A stretch of DNA of 37,287 nucleotides from Streptomyces aurantiacus JA 4570. GTDB taxonomy: Bacteria > Actinomycetota > Actinomycetes > Streptomycetales > Streptomycetaceae. Below are positions 1 through 7,440 of the stretch, piece after piece; position 1 is the first letter of the stretch, and every line of letters starts with the position of its first letter. Under the pieces are notes generated by a model, which was not told the origin of the DNA, ran no database searches, and saw only the letters and a program-made list of their open reading frames with translations. Where the stretch lies: NCBI RefSeq assembly GCF_000414115.1, contig NZ_AOPZ01000075.1:1-37287 (forward strand). The letters run 5' to 3'. Both the position numbers and the translations under genes were made by a program.

Positions 1-55
1 GCGCACCGAAGACGACCACCCCGACAAGTATCCGGTGTGTGCGTGTCAGTTGCAT
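1..55 (-). CDS. N-terminus of a DUF2637-like membrane protein (partial)
   Basis: Reading leftward from an ATG at 55 gives MQLTRTHRILVGVVVFGA before the window edge. This is a short basic stretch followed by the start of a hydrophobic helix. From memory it matches the opening of Streptomyces DUF2637 (SpdB-like) membrane proteins, which begin with an LTRTHR-type motif and several transmembrane helices. It points the same way as the two DUF3558 lipoprotein genes and lies downstream of them, separated by a strong hairpin. Only 18 residues are visible, so the family is a recognition call. The role of DUF2637 proteins is not established, although some relatives are encoded on conjugative plasmids. 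Confidence 0.5.
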   Translation of the reverse strand, partial: MQLTRTHRILVGVVVFGA

Positions 56-200
56 CGCGGCCACCCGCGAACCCCTCCCTGCTCGGTGTGTTGCGAGCGA
101 TAGCCTGGCACACGTGTACGGGGGCGTGGGGGCCGGTACTGCATCCACAAGGGCGTCGCGGCGGGGCGAGGCGCGGGTTCGTTGCTCGGGATGTCACGGC

Positions 201-232
201 AGGAGCCCGGCCGTCCGGGCGGCCGGGCTCCT
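201..232 (-). terminator. Hairpin terminator after the DUF3558 pair
   Basis: A perfect 13-bp stem (201-213 pairing with 220-232) with a 6-nt loop lies about 70 bp past the stop codon of the lipoprotein gene at 304-1191. There is no long U tract, as is common in Streptomyces. It separates the lipoprotein pair from the DUF2637-like gene. Confidence 0.75.
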
Positions 233-303
233 GTCACTCTCGTGGGTGCGGGTAACTCCCGTGCGTGCGCGGCGAGTTCGACTGGCCTGCGCGTCGCGGC
301 GGG

Positions 304-1191
304 CTACTCGCTCTTGGGCTTGGCGTCGGTCTTCGGCTTGGCGCCGGAGCCGTCCTCGGCCTTGTCCGAGTCGCCCTTCGGCTTGTCGGTCTTGTCGGAG
401 CCGCCGGACGGCTTGCCCGAAGTGCCCGAGCCGCCCGCCTTGTTCGCCCCGACGACCGCCGCGACGGCCTCCTTGCCGGCCTTCTGCGTGTCCTTGGCCA
501 GGTCGCCCGCGTCCGGCGACTTGTCGCCCGCGAGGCCCGCGCCGTTGTAGTCGACCGTGACGACGGCGTTCTCCACGCGAGTCACGAGCGTCTGCTGTTT
601 GAAGGTGTCCTTGTCCTTCTTCACGTCATAGCTGACCAGCGTCGCCTGGTCGCCCACGCCCTGCACCGGCGTGGTCTTGACGTCCTTGGCGCCCTTGGCC
701 GCCTGGGCGTCGGTGACCTGCTTGGTGAAGTTGGTCTGGGCCCGCTTGGCGCCGCTGCCGAGCGACTGGTCGGACTCGAAGCGGTTCAGCGACACGCGCA
801 GCCAGCGGAACTGCGAACCGTCGACGCCGTTGTTGTCGAGGCTGTCCCAGGTGCAGTTGCCGCGCGTGGACACATCGTCCGATGTGCCCGCCTTGCCGGA
901 CTTGTTCTTGGCGGCCGGGACCAGGTCGCCCAGCGTCTTCTTGGAGAGCGTGTCGCAGGGCTCGGGGAGCTTGGCGAACGCGGCCTTCTCCACGGTCGCG
1001 GCCTGGTCGCCGGAGCCGCCGGCGCCGCCGGACGCGGACGCGGAGGGCTTGGCGCCGGAGTCCTTCTTGTCCCCGTCCGAACCACCGTCGTCGCTGCTGC
1101 AGGCGGAGGCGAAGAGGATCACCGGTACGGCGGCCGCGCCCACAAGAACGCGGGTGAGTCGCTGTCGCTGTCGCTGTGCGGGTCGGTGCAT
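304..1191 (-). CDS. DUF3558 family lipoprotein
   Basis: The 295-residue product has a basic N-terminus (about residues 1-14), a hydrophobic stretch and a lipobox ending ASAC with Cys near residue 31, so it should be a diacylated lipoprotein on the outer face of the membrane. A Ser/Gly/Asp/Lys-rich linker follows. The folded part (about 65-230) has the DUF3558 hallmarks: a PCDTLSKKTL segment, a CTWDS segment supplying a second Cys, and an FRWLRVSLNRFE strand. The C-terminal tail is Lys/Asp/Ser/Gly-rich and probably disordered. It is a paralogue of the adjacent upstream gene, 132 bp away on the same strand. DUF3558 is widespread in actinobacterial lipoproteins, but its molecular function is not known to me. 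Confidence 0.85.
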   Translation of the reverse strand: MHRPAQRQRQRLTRVLVGAAAVPVILFASACSSDDGGSDGDKKDSGAKPSASASGGAGGSGDQAATVEKAAFAKLPEPCDTLSKKTLGDLVPAAKNKSGKAGTSDDVSTRGNCTWDSLDNNGVDGSQFRWLRVSLNRFESDQSLGSGAKRAQTNFTKQVTDAQAAKGAKDVKTTPVQGVGDQATLVSYDVKKDKDTFKQQTLVTRVENAVVTVDYNGAGLAGDKSPDAGDLAKDTQKAGKEAVAAVVGANKAGGSGTSGKPSGGSDKTDKPKGDSDKAEDGSGAKPKTDAKPKSE

Positions 1192-1323
1192 GGTTCCTTC
1201 ACTCGTGTCGCTTGTTCGCTCGTTGGCGTCCGTGCCGTTCGATGGGTCCGTTGGGTCACGGTACGCGGTGCGCGACGCGGGTGACCCGGCTTCCGGGCAG
1301 CCGCTACGCGCTCCCGGCGGGGG

Positions 1324-2337
1324 TCAGTCGTCGAACCTGTCGGCGAGGCTCTCGGCCAGTTCGCGCGCGTTGTCCTGCATTTCCTTGGAGTCGGGGACCT
1401 CCGTGCGGCGGGCCGGCTGCTCGTCGTACTGGACCGTCACGATCACGTTCGACGTGCGGAACACCACAGTCACGGTGCGCTGGCGGGTGGCCGACGCGGC
1501 GGTGGTGAGCACGTCGTCGAGGAATGCCTGGTCGCCCAGGTCGTCCAGGGTGCGCGGTTCGTAGCCGGGGGGCGTCGCCTCGCCCGGCGTGGCCGTGCCG
1601 TCGTCCTCCGGGCTGCCGCTGCCGGGCTCCTCGTCGCCCTCGGCCGCGGCGGCGCCGTCGCCCTTCTTGGCGCTGACGGCGGAGGCGCGCTGGGCCTGGC
1701 GGGAGCGGGAGCTGTCGGCGCCGCTCGCGTCGTCGCTGCCGTCGGCGTCGTCGGAGCTGCCCGAGTTGCCGGAGCTGCCGGGACTCTTCGAATCGCCGGG
1801 CGTCTCCGACCCCCCGGACTCCTCCGGCTCACCCGACTCGTCCGGCCCATCCGTCCCATCGGTCTCATCGGACTCGTCCGACGAGGACGGCTCCGGAATG
1901 CCCGCGTCGCGGAGCTTCGTCCGATAGATCCCCTGTGACCGGTCCTCGTCGCTGACCGTCCCGTCGTACGACACCACGCGCTCGAAGTCGACGAGGAGAT
2001 GGTGCGTGGCGTCCGGCGCCTCGACCTTCCAGCGGCAGCCCACACGCCGGTCGGTGTCGTACGTGGCCGTCGCGGTGCCCTCGTACGCCTTCTCGCGCTG
2101 CTCGGCGTTCTCGATGCCCTCGATGCCGGGCAGCATCGAGTCGAGCGTCGACTGGTCGACCGCGCCGCAGGGCTCGGGCAGGGTGCGGTACCTGCCGGGC
2201 TCGGCGGCCGCCGTGGAGCTTCCGGATTCGCCGGACTTGCCGTCGTCGCCGTTCTCGGTCCCCGAGCTGCCGGTGCAGCCGGCGAGCAGCGCCACGAGGA
2301 GCGCGGCGACGCCCGGTACGTAGACCCTCCGCTGCAC
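1324..2337 (-). CDS. DUF3558 family lipoprotein, paralogue with acidic Ser-rich insert
   Basis: The 337-residue product starts with a short basic segment and hydrophobic core ending in the lipobox LLAGC (Cys about residue 21), which predicts a membrane-anchored lipoprotein. The DUF3558 features are a PCGAVDQSTLDSMLPG segment near residue 55, a VGCRWK segment with the second Cys, and a C-terminal FRTSNVIVTVQYD strand. Between about residues 155 and 245 lies a low-complexity Ser/Asp/Glu/Gly-rich stretch that splits the domain. The paralogue instead carries its low-complexity sequence at the two ends. The two genes probably arose by tandem duplication and are likely co-transcribed. Its 5' region is divergent from rtcB, sharing about 220 bp of promoter DNA. 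Function unknown. Confidence 0.85.
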   Translation of the reverse strand: MQRRVYVPGVAALLVALLAGCTGSSGTENGDDGKSGESGSSTAAAEPGRYRTLPEPCGAVDQSTLDSMLPGIEGIENAEQREKAYEGTATATYDTDRRVGCRWKVEAPDATHHLLVDFERVVSYDGTVSDEDRSQGIYRTKLRDAGIPEPSSSDESDETDGTDGPDESGEPEESGGSETPGDSKSPGSSGNSGSSDDADGSDDASGADSSRSRQAQRASAVSAKKGDGAAAAEGDEEPGSGSPEDDGTATPGEATPPGYEPRTLDDLGDQAFLDDVLTTAASATRQRTVTVVFRTSNVIVTVQYDEQPARRTEVPDSKEMQDNARELAESLADRFDD

Positions 2338-2561
2338 CGTGCTGGCTCCTCTCCACGTGGACGGTTCCGGCCCGCCGGCCCGGGGGCCGGTTCGCCGGGC
2401 CGTCCGGCCTGGTTATTCGGTTGCCGCCGGCGGACGGCCGGTGGACACAATGTGTATCGCACGCGCCGCTGTGGATGCCGGTCCGTTATCCCATACGTCG
2501 ACCTTGGCACCAGTAATTGCGCTTCAAGTCTTTTGTTGTTGTACGGGGGAATGAGGAAGCT

Positions 2562-3755
2562 ATGTCGTACGTCGAGATACCGGGCGCGAACGTGCCCATC
2601 AGGATGTGGGCGGACCCCAAGACGCTCGAGGGCGCCGCGATGCAGCAGCTGCGGAACGTCGCCACGCTCCCGTGGATCAAGGGCCTGGCCGTCATGCCGG
2701 ACGTCCACTACGGCAAGGGCGCGACCGTCGGCTCGGTCATCGCCATGCACGGCGCGGTGTGCCCGGCGGCGGTCGGGGTGGACATCGGGTGCGGGATGTC
2801 GGCGGTGAAGACGTCGTTGACGGCCGGTGATCTCCCGGACGACCTGTCGCGGCTGCGCTCGAAGATCGAGCAGGCGATTCCGGTGGGGCGTGGGATGCAC
2901 GATGACCCCGTCGAGCCGGGGCGCTTCCACGGGGTGGCCACGGGGGGCTGGGACGACTTCTGGGGGCGGTTCGAGGGGGTGGCGGAGGCGGTCAAGTTCC
3001 GTGAGGAGCGGGCCGTGAAGCAGATGGGAACGCTCGGATCCGGAAACCATTTTATTGAACTTTGCACTAGTTCGGATGGTGCGGTCTGGCTCATGCTGCA
3101 CTCCGGCTCCCGGAACATCGGCAAGGAGCTGGCCGACCACCACATCGGCGTGGCCCGCGAACTGCCGCACAACCAGGGCCTGGTGGACCGCGACCTGGCG
3201 GTGTTCATCGCGGACACCCCGCAGATGGCGGCGTACCGGAACGATCTGTACTGGGCGCAGGAGTACGCGAAGTACAACCGCGCGCTCATGATGGCGCTCT
3301 TCAAGGACGTGATCCGCAAGGAGTTCAAGAAGGCCGCGCCGAGCTTCGAGCAGGAGATCTCCTGCCACCACAACTACGTGGCGGAGGAGCGGTACGACGG
3401 CATGGACCTGCTGGTGACCCGCAAGGGCGCGATCCGCGCGGGCTCCGGGGACTACGGCATCATCCCGGGCTCGATGGGCACCGGCTCGTACATCGTGAAG
3501 GGCCTCGGCAACGAGGCGTCCTTCAACTCCGCCTCGCACGGAGCGGGCCGCAAGATGAGCCGCAACGCCGCGAAGAAGCGGTTCTCCACGCAGGACCTGG
3601 AGGAGCAGACGCGGGGCGTGGAGTGCCGCAAGGACTCCGGCGTCGTGGACGAGATCCCGGGCGCCTACAAGTCCATCGACAAGGTCATCGACCAGCAGAC
3701 GGATCTGGTCCAGGTGGTGGCGAAGCTCAAGCAGGTGGTGTGCGTGAAGGGCTGA
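2562..3755 (+). CDS. rtcB: RtcB-family RNA-splicing ligase
   Basis: The 397-residue product matches RtcB, the GTP- and Mn2+-dependent ligase that joins RNA 2',3'-cyclic phosphate or 3'-phosphate ends to 5'-OH ends through a histidine-GMP intermediate. Visible family motifs are PDVHYGKG (46-53), GVDIGCGM (72-79, metal-binding Asp and Cys), GSGNHFIEL, HSGSRNIGKELAD, a CHHNY metal site, GSMGTGSYIVKG and SHGAGRKMSR, which contains the guanylylated His. The C-terminal VCVKG is also typical. The ATG at 2562 is chosen because a GAGGAAG ribosome site lies just before it and the family usually begins with this segment; an in-frame start at 2517 adds 15 uncharacteristic residues. No rtcA or archease gene is nearby, so it stands alone here. 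Bacterial roles include repair of tRNA or rRNA breaks. Confidence 0.95.
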   Translation: MSYVEIPGANVPIRMWADPKTLEGAAMQQLRNVATLPWIKGLAVMPDVHYGKGATVGSVIAMHGAVCPAAVGVDIGCGMSAVKTSLTAGDLPDDLSRLRSKIEQAIPVGRGMHDDPVEPGRFHGVATGGWDDFWGRFEGVAEAVKFREERAVKQMGTLGSGNHFIELCTSSDGAVWLMLHSGSRNIGKELADHHIGVARELPHNQGLVDRDLAVFIADTPQMAAYRNDLYWAQEYAKYNRALMMALFKDVIRKEFKKAAPSFEQEISCHHNYVAEERYDGMDLLVTRKGAIRAGSGDYGIIPGSMGTGSYIVKGLGNEASFNSASHGAGRKMSRNAAKKRFSTQDLEEQTRGVECRKDSGVVDEIPGAYKSIDKVIDQQTDLVQVVAKLKQVVCVKG

Positions 3756-3791
3756 CCGGCCCGGCGCCCGGTCCGGTTCCGGCCGGGCCGG
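3756..3791. terminator. GC hairpin between convergent genes
   Basis: A perfect 10-bp stem (3756-3765 with 3782-3791) starts directly after the rtcB stop codon and lies before the convergent small membrane protein gene. The loop is itself rich in short CCGG repeats, so alternative foldings are possible. It could stop transcription from both sides. Confidence 0.5.
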
Positions 3792-3817
3792 GCGGCCTCC
3801 GGTCCGGTCCTTCGGGC

Positions 3818-4027
3818 CTACTTGGCGTGCATCACCGCGTAGATCATCACGAACGCCACGATGTGGATGCCGAAGAGGAAGTACGCGAGGTACCACCACA
3901 CCATGCGTTCGTTCTTCTTCTCCTGGGCCAGGCGGCGGGACTCCTGTTCGAAGCGGAGTCGGTCCAGGGGGTCGGGGGAGTCGGGCGAGCCGCCGGGGGA
4001 ACCGGGGTCGTCGGCGGCGTACGTCAT
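3818..4027 (-). CDS. Small single-pass membrane protein (DUF6126-like)
   Basis: This 69-residue protein has a Gly/Ser/Pro/Asp-rich head, a charged segment (about 22-40, with FEQESRRLAQEKKNER) likely to be helical, and one C-terminal transmembrane helix (about 43-66) ending HAK. It loosely resembles short actinobacterial DUF6126 proteins, which have the same charged-then-hydrophobic plan; this is a weak resemblance from memory. Its ATG at 4027 overlaps the stop codon of the upstream dehydrogenase gene, and a GGGAG site lies 5 bases before it; a GTG one codon earlier is possible. The overlap implies coupled translation, though no functional link is evident. Confidence 0.7.
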   Translation of the reverse strand: MTYAADDPGSPGGSPDSPDPLDRLRFEQESRRLAQEKKNERMVWWYLAYFLFGIHIVAFVMIYAVMHAK

Positions 4028-4806
4028 CACTGCTCCCGGTGGACCTTGGTGTTGGATGCCTGGGCCCGGGGGCGGACCACGAGGAGGTCGATGTTCACGT
4101 GGGGCGGGCGGGTCACCGCCCAGGTGATCGTGTCCGCGACATCGTCCGCCGTCAGCGGCTCGGCCACGCCCGCGTAGACCTTGGCGGCCTTCTCCTCGTC
4201 GCCGCCGAAGCGGGTCAGCGCGAAGCCCTCCGTCTTGACCATGCCGGGGGCCACCTCGATCACGCGGACCGGGGTGCCGACGATCTCCAGGCGCAGGGTC
4301 TCGGCGAGGACGTGCTCGGCGTGCTTGGCGGCGACGTAGCCCGCGCCGCCCTCGTACGTGCCGTGGCCCGCGGTGGAGGACACGACCACCACCGTGCCGT
4401 CGCCGCTCGCCGTGAGAGCGGGGAGCAGGGCCTGGGTGACGTTCAGGGTGCCGATGACGTTCGTCTCGTACATCTGGCGCCAGTCCTCCGGGGAGCCCGT
4501 CGCCACCGGGTCGGCGCCGAGTGCGCCGCCCGCGTTGTTGACGAGGACTGCGATCTTGCGGAAGGCCGTGGCGAAGGCGTCGACCGCGGCGCGGTCGGTG
4601 ACGTCGAGCGCGTACGCCGTCGCGTCGTGCCCCGCCGCTGTCAGCTCCGCGGCCAGCGCCTCGATGCGGTCCTTGCGGCGGGCCGTCAGCACGACCCGGT
4701 GGCCGGCCGCCGCGAGGCCGCGTGCGGTCGCCGCGCCGATGCCGCCACTGGCGCCGGTGACGATCGCGATACCGGGCTTGCGGGGCGTCGTTTCTGCGGC
4801 GGACAT
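4027..4806 (-). CDS. SDR-family NAD(P)-dependent oxidoreductase
   Basis: The 259-residue product is a classical short-chain dehydrogenase/reductase. The Rossmann nucleotide site TGASGGIG lies near residues 18-25, TARRKDR after the second strand suggests NADP(H) preference, NNAGG is near residue 91, the catalytic Ser lies in VVSSTAGHG, and the Tyr and Lys lie in YVAAKHA. V-x-PGMVKTE follows the active site as usual. The length is standard. Substrate cannot be predicted; YdfG-like serine/3-hydroxy acid dehydrogenases are among the closer subgroups by eye. It is translationally coupled to the downstream small membrane protein gene. Confidence 0.92.
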   Translation of the reverse strand: MSAAETTPRKPGIAIVTGASGGIGAATARGLAAAGHRVVLTARRKDRIEALAAELTAAGHDATAYALDVTDRAAVDAFATAFRKIAVLVNNAGGALGADPVATGSPEDWRQMYETNVIGTLNVTQALLPALTASGDGTVVVVSSTAGHGTYEGGAGYVAAKHAEHVLAETLRLEIVGTPVRVIEVAPGMVKTEGFALTRFGGDEEKAAKVYAGVAEPLTADDVADTITWAVTRPPHVNIDLLVVRPRAQASNTKVHREQ

Positions 4807-4952
4807 GCGGGCTCCCTCGGGGCGGCTGCGTGGTGTCGTCTATGTGGTGCGGTCAGCATAGGCGCGAGGTTCGCGGGGGTGGCGGGCGGACGCCTCGGCG
4901 CCCGGCCCTTCGTCCGCCCCGGACGGGCCCCGCTCCGGCCCCGCTCCGGCCC

Positions 4953-5288
4953 TCAGTCCCCGCGCGGCGCGTACATGATCACGGCCATGCCCACCAGGCA
5001 GATCAGCGCCCCGGCCACGTCCCAGCGGTCGGGGCGGTAGCCGTCCGCGACCGCGCCCCAGGCGATCGACCCCGCCACGAAGACGCCCCCGTACGCGGCC
5101 AGGATCCGGCCGAAGTCGGCGTCGGGCTGGAGCGTCGCGACGAAGCCGTAGGCCCCCAGGGCGATGACTCCGGCGCCGATCCACACCCAGCCCCGGTGCT
5201 CCCGCACCCCCTGCCAGACCAGCCAGGCGCCGCCGATCTCGAACAGCGCGGCGACGACGAACAGGGCGGCGGAGCGGGCGACGAGCAT
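4953..5288 (-). CDS. YnfA/UPF0060-family membrane protein
   Basis: The product of about 111 residues is a compact integral membrane protein with four predicted transmembrane helices (roughly residues 4-24, 32-52, 62-80 and 88-106). It carries the YnfA/UPF0060 signatures [37 protein letters not shown] and [12 protein letters not shown]. The family is distantly related to small multidrug transporters, and the E. coli member has been linked to drug efflux, but the substrate here is unknown. I prefer the ATG at 5288; a TTG two codons upstream is also possible, and neither has a strong ribosome site. It is divergent from the secreted protein gene at 5411. Confidence 0.9.
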   Translation of the reverse strand: MLVARSAALFVVAALFEIGGAWLVWQGVREHRGWVWIGAGVIALGAYGFVATLQPDADFGRILAAYGGVFVAGSIAWGAVADGYRPDRWDVAGALICLVGMAVIMYAPRGD

Positions 5289-5410
5289 GGTCAACAGGGT
5301 GGCATGCGGGGGTTTGGGGGGTCCGGAGGGGCGGAGGGTGGCATGGATGAGGTGCGTTTCGTTCTGCCCGGATCGTTTGCGGTCGTCCTGCGGTCGTCGT
5401 GGAGGTTGTC

Positions 5411-5878
5411 GTGCGGGTGCTCTGTGTGGGGGCCGTCGTGCTGGGCGCGGTGCTGTGGGGGAGCGGGGGCGCGGTGGCCGGGCGAGGGGCGGCGCCGGAG
5501 GCGGACGTCGCGTACCACGGGCAGGTGGCCATGACCCGGGGGCTCGCGGCGATCTCGCTGACGCCGGAGAACCACGGGGCGGACGACGTGCCGGGCGCGA
5601 CGGTCCGGCTCCTGTGGTCGGTGCCGCTGGAGGACGCGACGCGGCTGCCGGACTCCTGCGTGCGGTCCGGCGGGCGCGGTGTGCTGTGCCGCACGGGGGC
5701 GCTGCCGGCGGGGGGCCGGGGGGAGCGGCTCGACCTCGCGGTCCGGCTGCGGGGGGAGCCGCGCGAGGTGACGGTGACCGTGGGCACCGTATGGAACGGC
5801 GGCGCGGTCGACCGCAACCCGCGGAACAACGAGCACGCGGTGCTGGTGCTCGACACCGGGGACTCGTACTACTTCTGA
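5411..5878 (+). CDS. Small secreted protein of unknown function
   Basis: The product is 155 residues. The GTG at 5411 is preceded by GGAGG at 5401-5405, which favours it over an in-frame GTG at 5399. A hydrophobic N-terminal segment (about 3-25, ending near [11 protein letters not shown]) looks like a Sec signal peptide with a possible AVA-G cleavage site. The rest resembles one beta-sandwich domain of the kind found in DUF11/CARDB-like extracellular proteins: alternating hydrophobic strands, two Cys (near DSCV and VLCR) that could form a disulphide, and an [10 protein letters not shown] segment near the end similar to the NPxNN motif of such repeats. No enzyme motif is visible. It converges on the acetyltransferase gene. 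Confidence 0.75.
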   Translation: MRVLCVGAVVLGAVLWGSGGAVAGRGAAPEADVAYHGQVAMTRGLAAISLTPENHGADDVPGATVRLLWSVPLEDATRLPDSCVRSGGRGVLCRTGALPAGGRGERLDLAVRLRGEPREVTVTVGTVWNGGAVDRNPRNNEHAVLVLDTGDSYYF

Positions 5879-5915
5879 CTGCGGCTGGCTGCGTCTGGCC
5901 GCGTCCGACTTCGGC

Positions 5916-5951
5916 CGGCTACGTCTGTACGCCCGGCTACGTCTGTACGCC
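5916..5951. repeat. Two perfect 18-bp tandem copies at the 3' end of the acetyltransferase gene
   Basis: Positions 5916-5933 and 5934-5951 are identical (unit cggctacgtctgtacgcc). The second copy contains the TAG stop of the minus-strand acetyltransferase gene, so the first copy lies just beyond it. Degenerate ggctgcgtctgg relatives extend to both sides (5884-5965), suggesting repeated slippage. Confidence 0.9.
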
Positions 5952-6491
5952 CGACTGCGTCTGGTCCGCCGTCAGGTCGAGGCGCCAGTCGTTGCACCGC
6001 ATCCAGTGCCCCTTCGGATACTCCATGTCCTCCGCGCCGAGGAGCGTGAAGCCCGCCTTGCGGCACACGCCGTTGGAGGCGGCGTTGGCCACGGAGGGGC
6101 ACGCGTGCAGGTGGCGGTGGAGGCCGGCCGCGCGGGCCTCGGCCACCACCAGGCGGACCGCCGATGCCGCGATGCCGCGGCCCTGGCACTCCGGCAGGAC
6201 CCCCCATCCGGCCTCCCAGACGTCCGCGCCGTGGTGGGTGGTCTCCCAGAAGCCGACGATGCCCGCCGTCTCGCCCCCGGGGTCCGTCACGATCCGGAAC
6301 ATCCGGCCCCGGCGGCCGTCGAGGCCCAGATAGCGCTGGTGCCGGTCCACCAGCTTCTCGTGGGTCTCGGGGCCGCCCAAGTGGGCCGTCATCTCCGGTG
6401 AGTTGTGCCGCACGAGCAGCTCGAAGTCGCCCTCCGACCAGGGCACGAGCCGGGCGCCTGCCGTCTCTGCCCGTTCCCTTGCTCTCTCCAT
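5937..6491 (-). CDS. GNAT-family N-acetyltransferase
   Basis: The 184-residue product has a RimJ/RimL-like GNAT layout: an N-terminal LVPWSEGDFELLVRHNSPEMTAHLGGPET segment, a central GFWETTHHGADVWEAGWGVLPECQGRGIAASAVRLVV segment whose Q/R-x-x-G-x-A part forms the acetyl-CoA pyrophosphate loop, and a C-terminal ACPSVANAASNGVCRKAGFTLLG segment with the conserved N-x-x-S-N and GF. Such enzymes acetylate amines on proteins, antibiotics or small molecules; the substrate cannot be told. The last codons fall within a tandem 18-bp duplication, so the C-terminus may vary between strains. Confidence 0.88.
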   Translation of the reverse strand: MERARERAETAGARLVPWSEGDFELLVRHNSPEMTAHLGGPETHEKLVDRHQRYLGLDGRRGRMFRIVTDPGGETAGIVGFWETTHHGADVWEAGWGVLPECQGRGIAASAVRLVVAEARAAGLHRHLHACPSVANAASNGVCRKAGFTLLGAEDMEYPKGHWMRCNDWRLDLTADQTQSGVQT

Positions 6492-6555
6492 GTCCTCACG
6501 GTAGGCGGAGGGTCTGACAATCCCCGGGGACCGGGACCCGGGGCCCGGGACCCGC

Positions 6556-7440
6556 TCACCCCGCCCGCAGCGCCTCCACCGCGATCCGCGCCGCCGTCCC
6601 GATCACGGCGTCCGCCGGCGGCAGGGTGGCCGCCGTGCGGGCGGCGCGGGTGAAGACGGCGACGGCGTAGCGGCCGCCGTCGGGGTACTCGACGACGCCC
6701 ACCTCGTTGCGCAGCGTCGGCAGGCTGCCGGTCTTGCCCGCGACGTGGACGTCGTCGAAGGGGAAGCCCGCGGCGAGCCGGTGCGGCCAGACCTGGAGGC
6801 CGAGGACGCGGCGCATGGCGGCGCCGTGTTCGGGGGTGCACGCCTCGTCCCGCCACAGGGCGCCGAGCAGGCGGGTCATGTCGCGCGGGGTGCTGTGGTT
6901 GGTGCGGGCCGGGTCGAGGGCGCGCAGCCGGGCGATGACGTACGGGTCGGTCAGCGCCTGCGCCCCGCCGGGGCCCGCGTCCTCGCGCATGGACGCGAAC
7001 ATCTCGCTGAAGGTGTGCAGGGCCCGGGTGCGGGTGAGGCCGAGACGGGCGGTGGTCGCGTTCACGGCGTCCAGGCCGACGCGGCGCAGCAGGAGTTCGG
7101 CGGCGGTGTTGTCGCTGACGGCCATCATCAGGTACGCGGCGTCGCGCAGGGAGACGCGGACCGGGTCGAGCATGGCGGCGAGCCCGGTGGGGCCCGAAGT
7201 GCGGCCGTCCACGGGGCACTCGACCTGCTCGGTGAGGTCCAGGCGGCCCGCCGCCGCGTGCTCGTACAGCGTGACGAGTACGCACAGCTTGTGGACGCTC
7301 GCGGTGACGACGGGCTGGTCCGCGCCCGCGGAGATCTCCGCGCCGGAGTCGATGTCGAGAGCGTGCAGCCGGCCCGTGACGCCGGCCTCGGCGAACGTCT
7401 CCTGGAGACGGATGACGGTGTTGCTCGGGGCTTTGGTCAC
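6556..7440 (-). CDS. Class A beta-lactamase-related serine hydrolase without signal peptide
   Basis: The 294-residue product has the penicillin-recognising fold motifs in order: SVHK (48-51, nucleophile Ser and Lys), SDN (109-111) and KTG (236-238). The N-terminus is hydrophilic with no signal peptide or lipobox, so it should stay in the cytoplasm unless a start was missed. The class A omega-loop ExxLN with the deacylating Glu is not recognisable: where it should precede the TP motif the sequence reads RALDPARTNHSTP. It may therefore be a weak beta-lactamase or another serine hydrolase. The GTG start at 7440 overlaps the stop of the lysR-type frame (GTGA), so the two were built as a coupled pair, reminiscent of LysR-controlled lactamase loci. 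Confidence 0.85.
   Translation of the reverse strand: MTKAPSNTVIRLQETFAEAGVTGRLHALDIDSGAEISAGADQPVVTASVHKLCVLVTLYEHAAAGRLDLTEQVECPVDGRTSGPTGLAAMLDPVRVSLRDAAYLMMAVSDNTAAELLLRRVGLDAVNATTARLGLTRTRALHTFSEMFASMREDAGPGGAQALTDPYVIARLRALDPARTNHSTPRDMTRLLGALWRDEACTPEHGAAMRRVLGLQVWPHRLAAGFPFDDVHVAGKTGSLPTLRNEVGVVEYPDGGRYAVAVFTRAARTAATLPPADAVIGTAARIAVEALRAG

Noticed and set aside
2517..2561. Upstream in-frame start for rtcB
   Set aside because: It would add 15 residues absent from the family, and a good ribosome site sits directly before the ATG at 2562.
1470..3899. Long open frame on the minus strand (about 809 codons) across rtcB and the DUF3558 gene
   Set aside because: It is antisense to rtcB, is dominated by Arg/Pro/His composition typical of high-GC shadow frames, and has no domain; rtcB motifs on the plus strand are unmistakable.
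6556..7440. Secreted class A beta-lactamase giving antibiotic resistance
   Set aside because: No signal peptide and no recognisable ExxLN motif, so a resistance claim is not supported.
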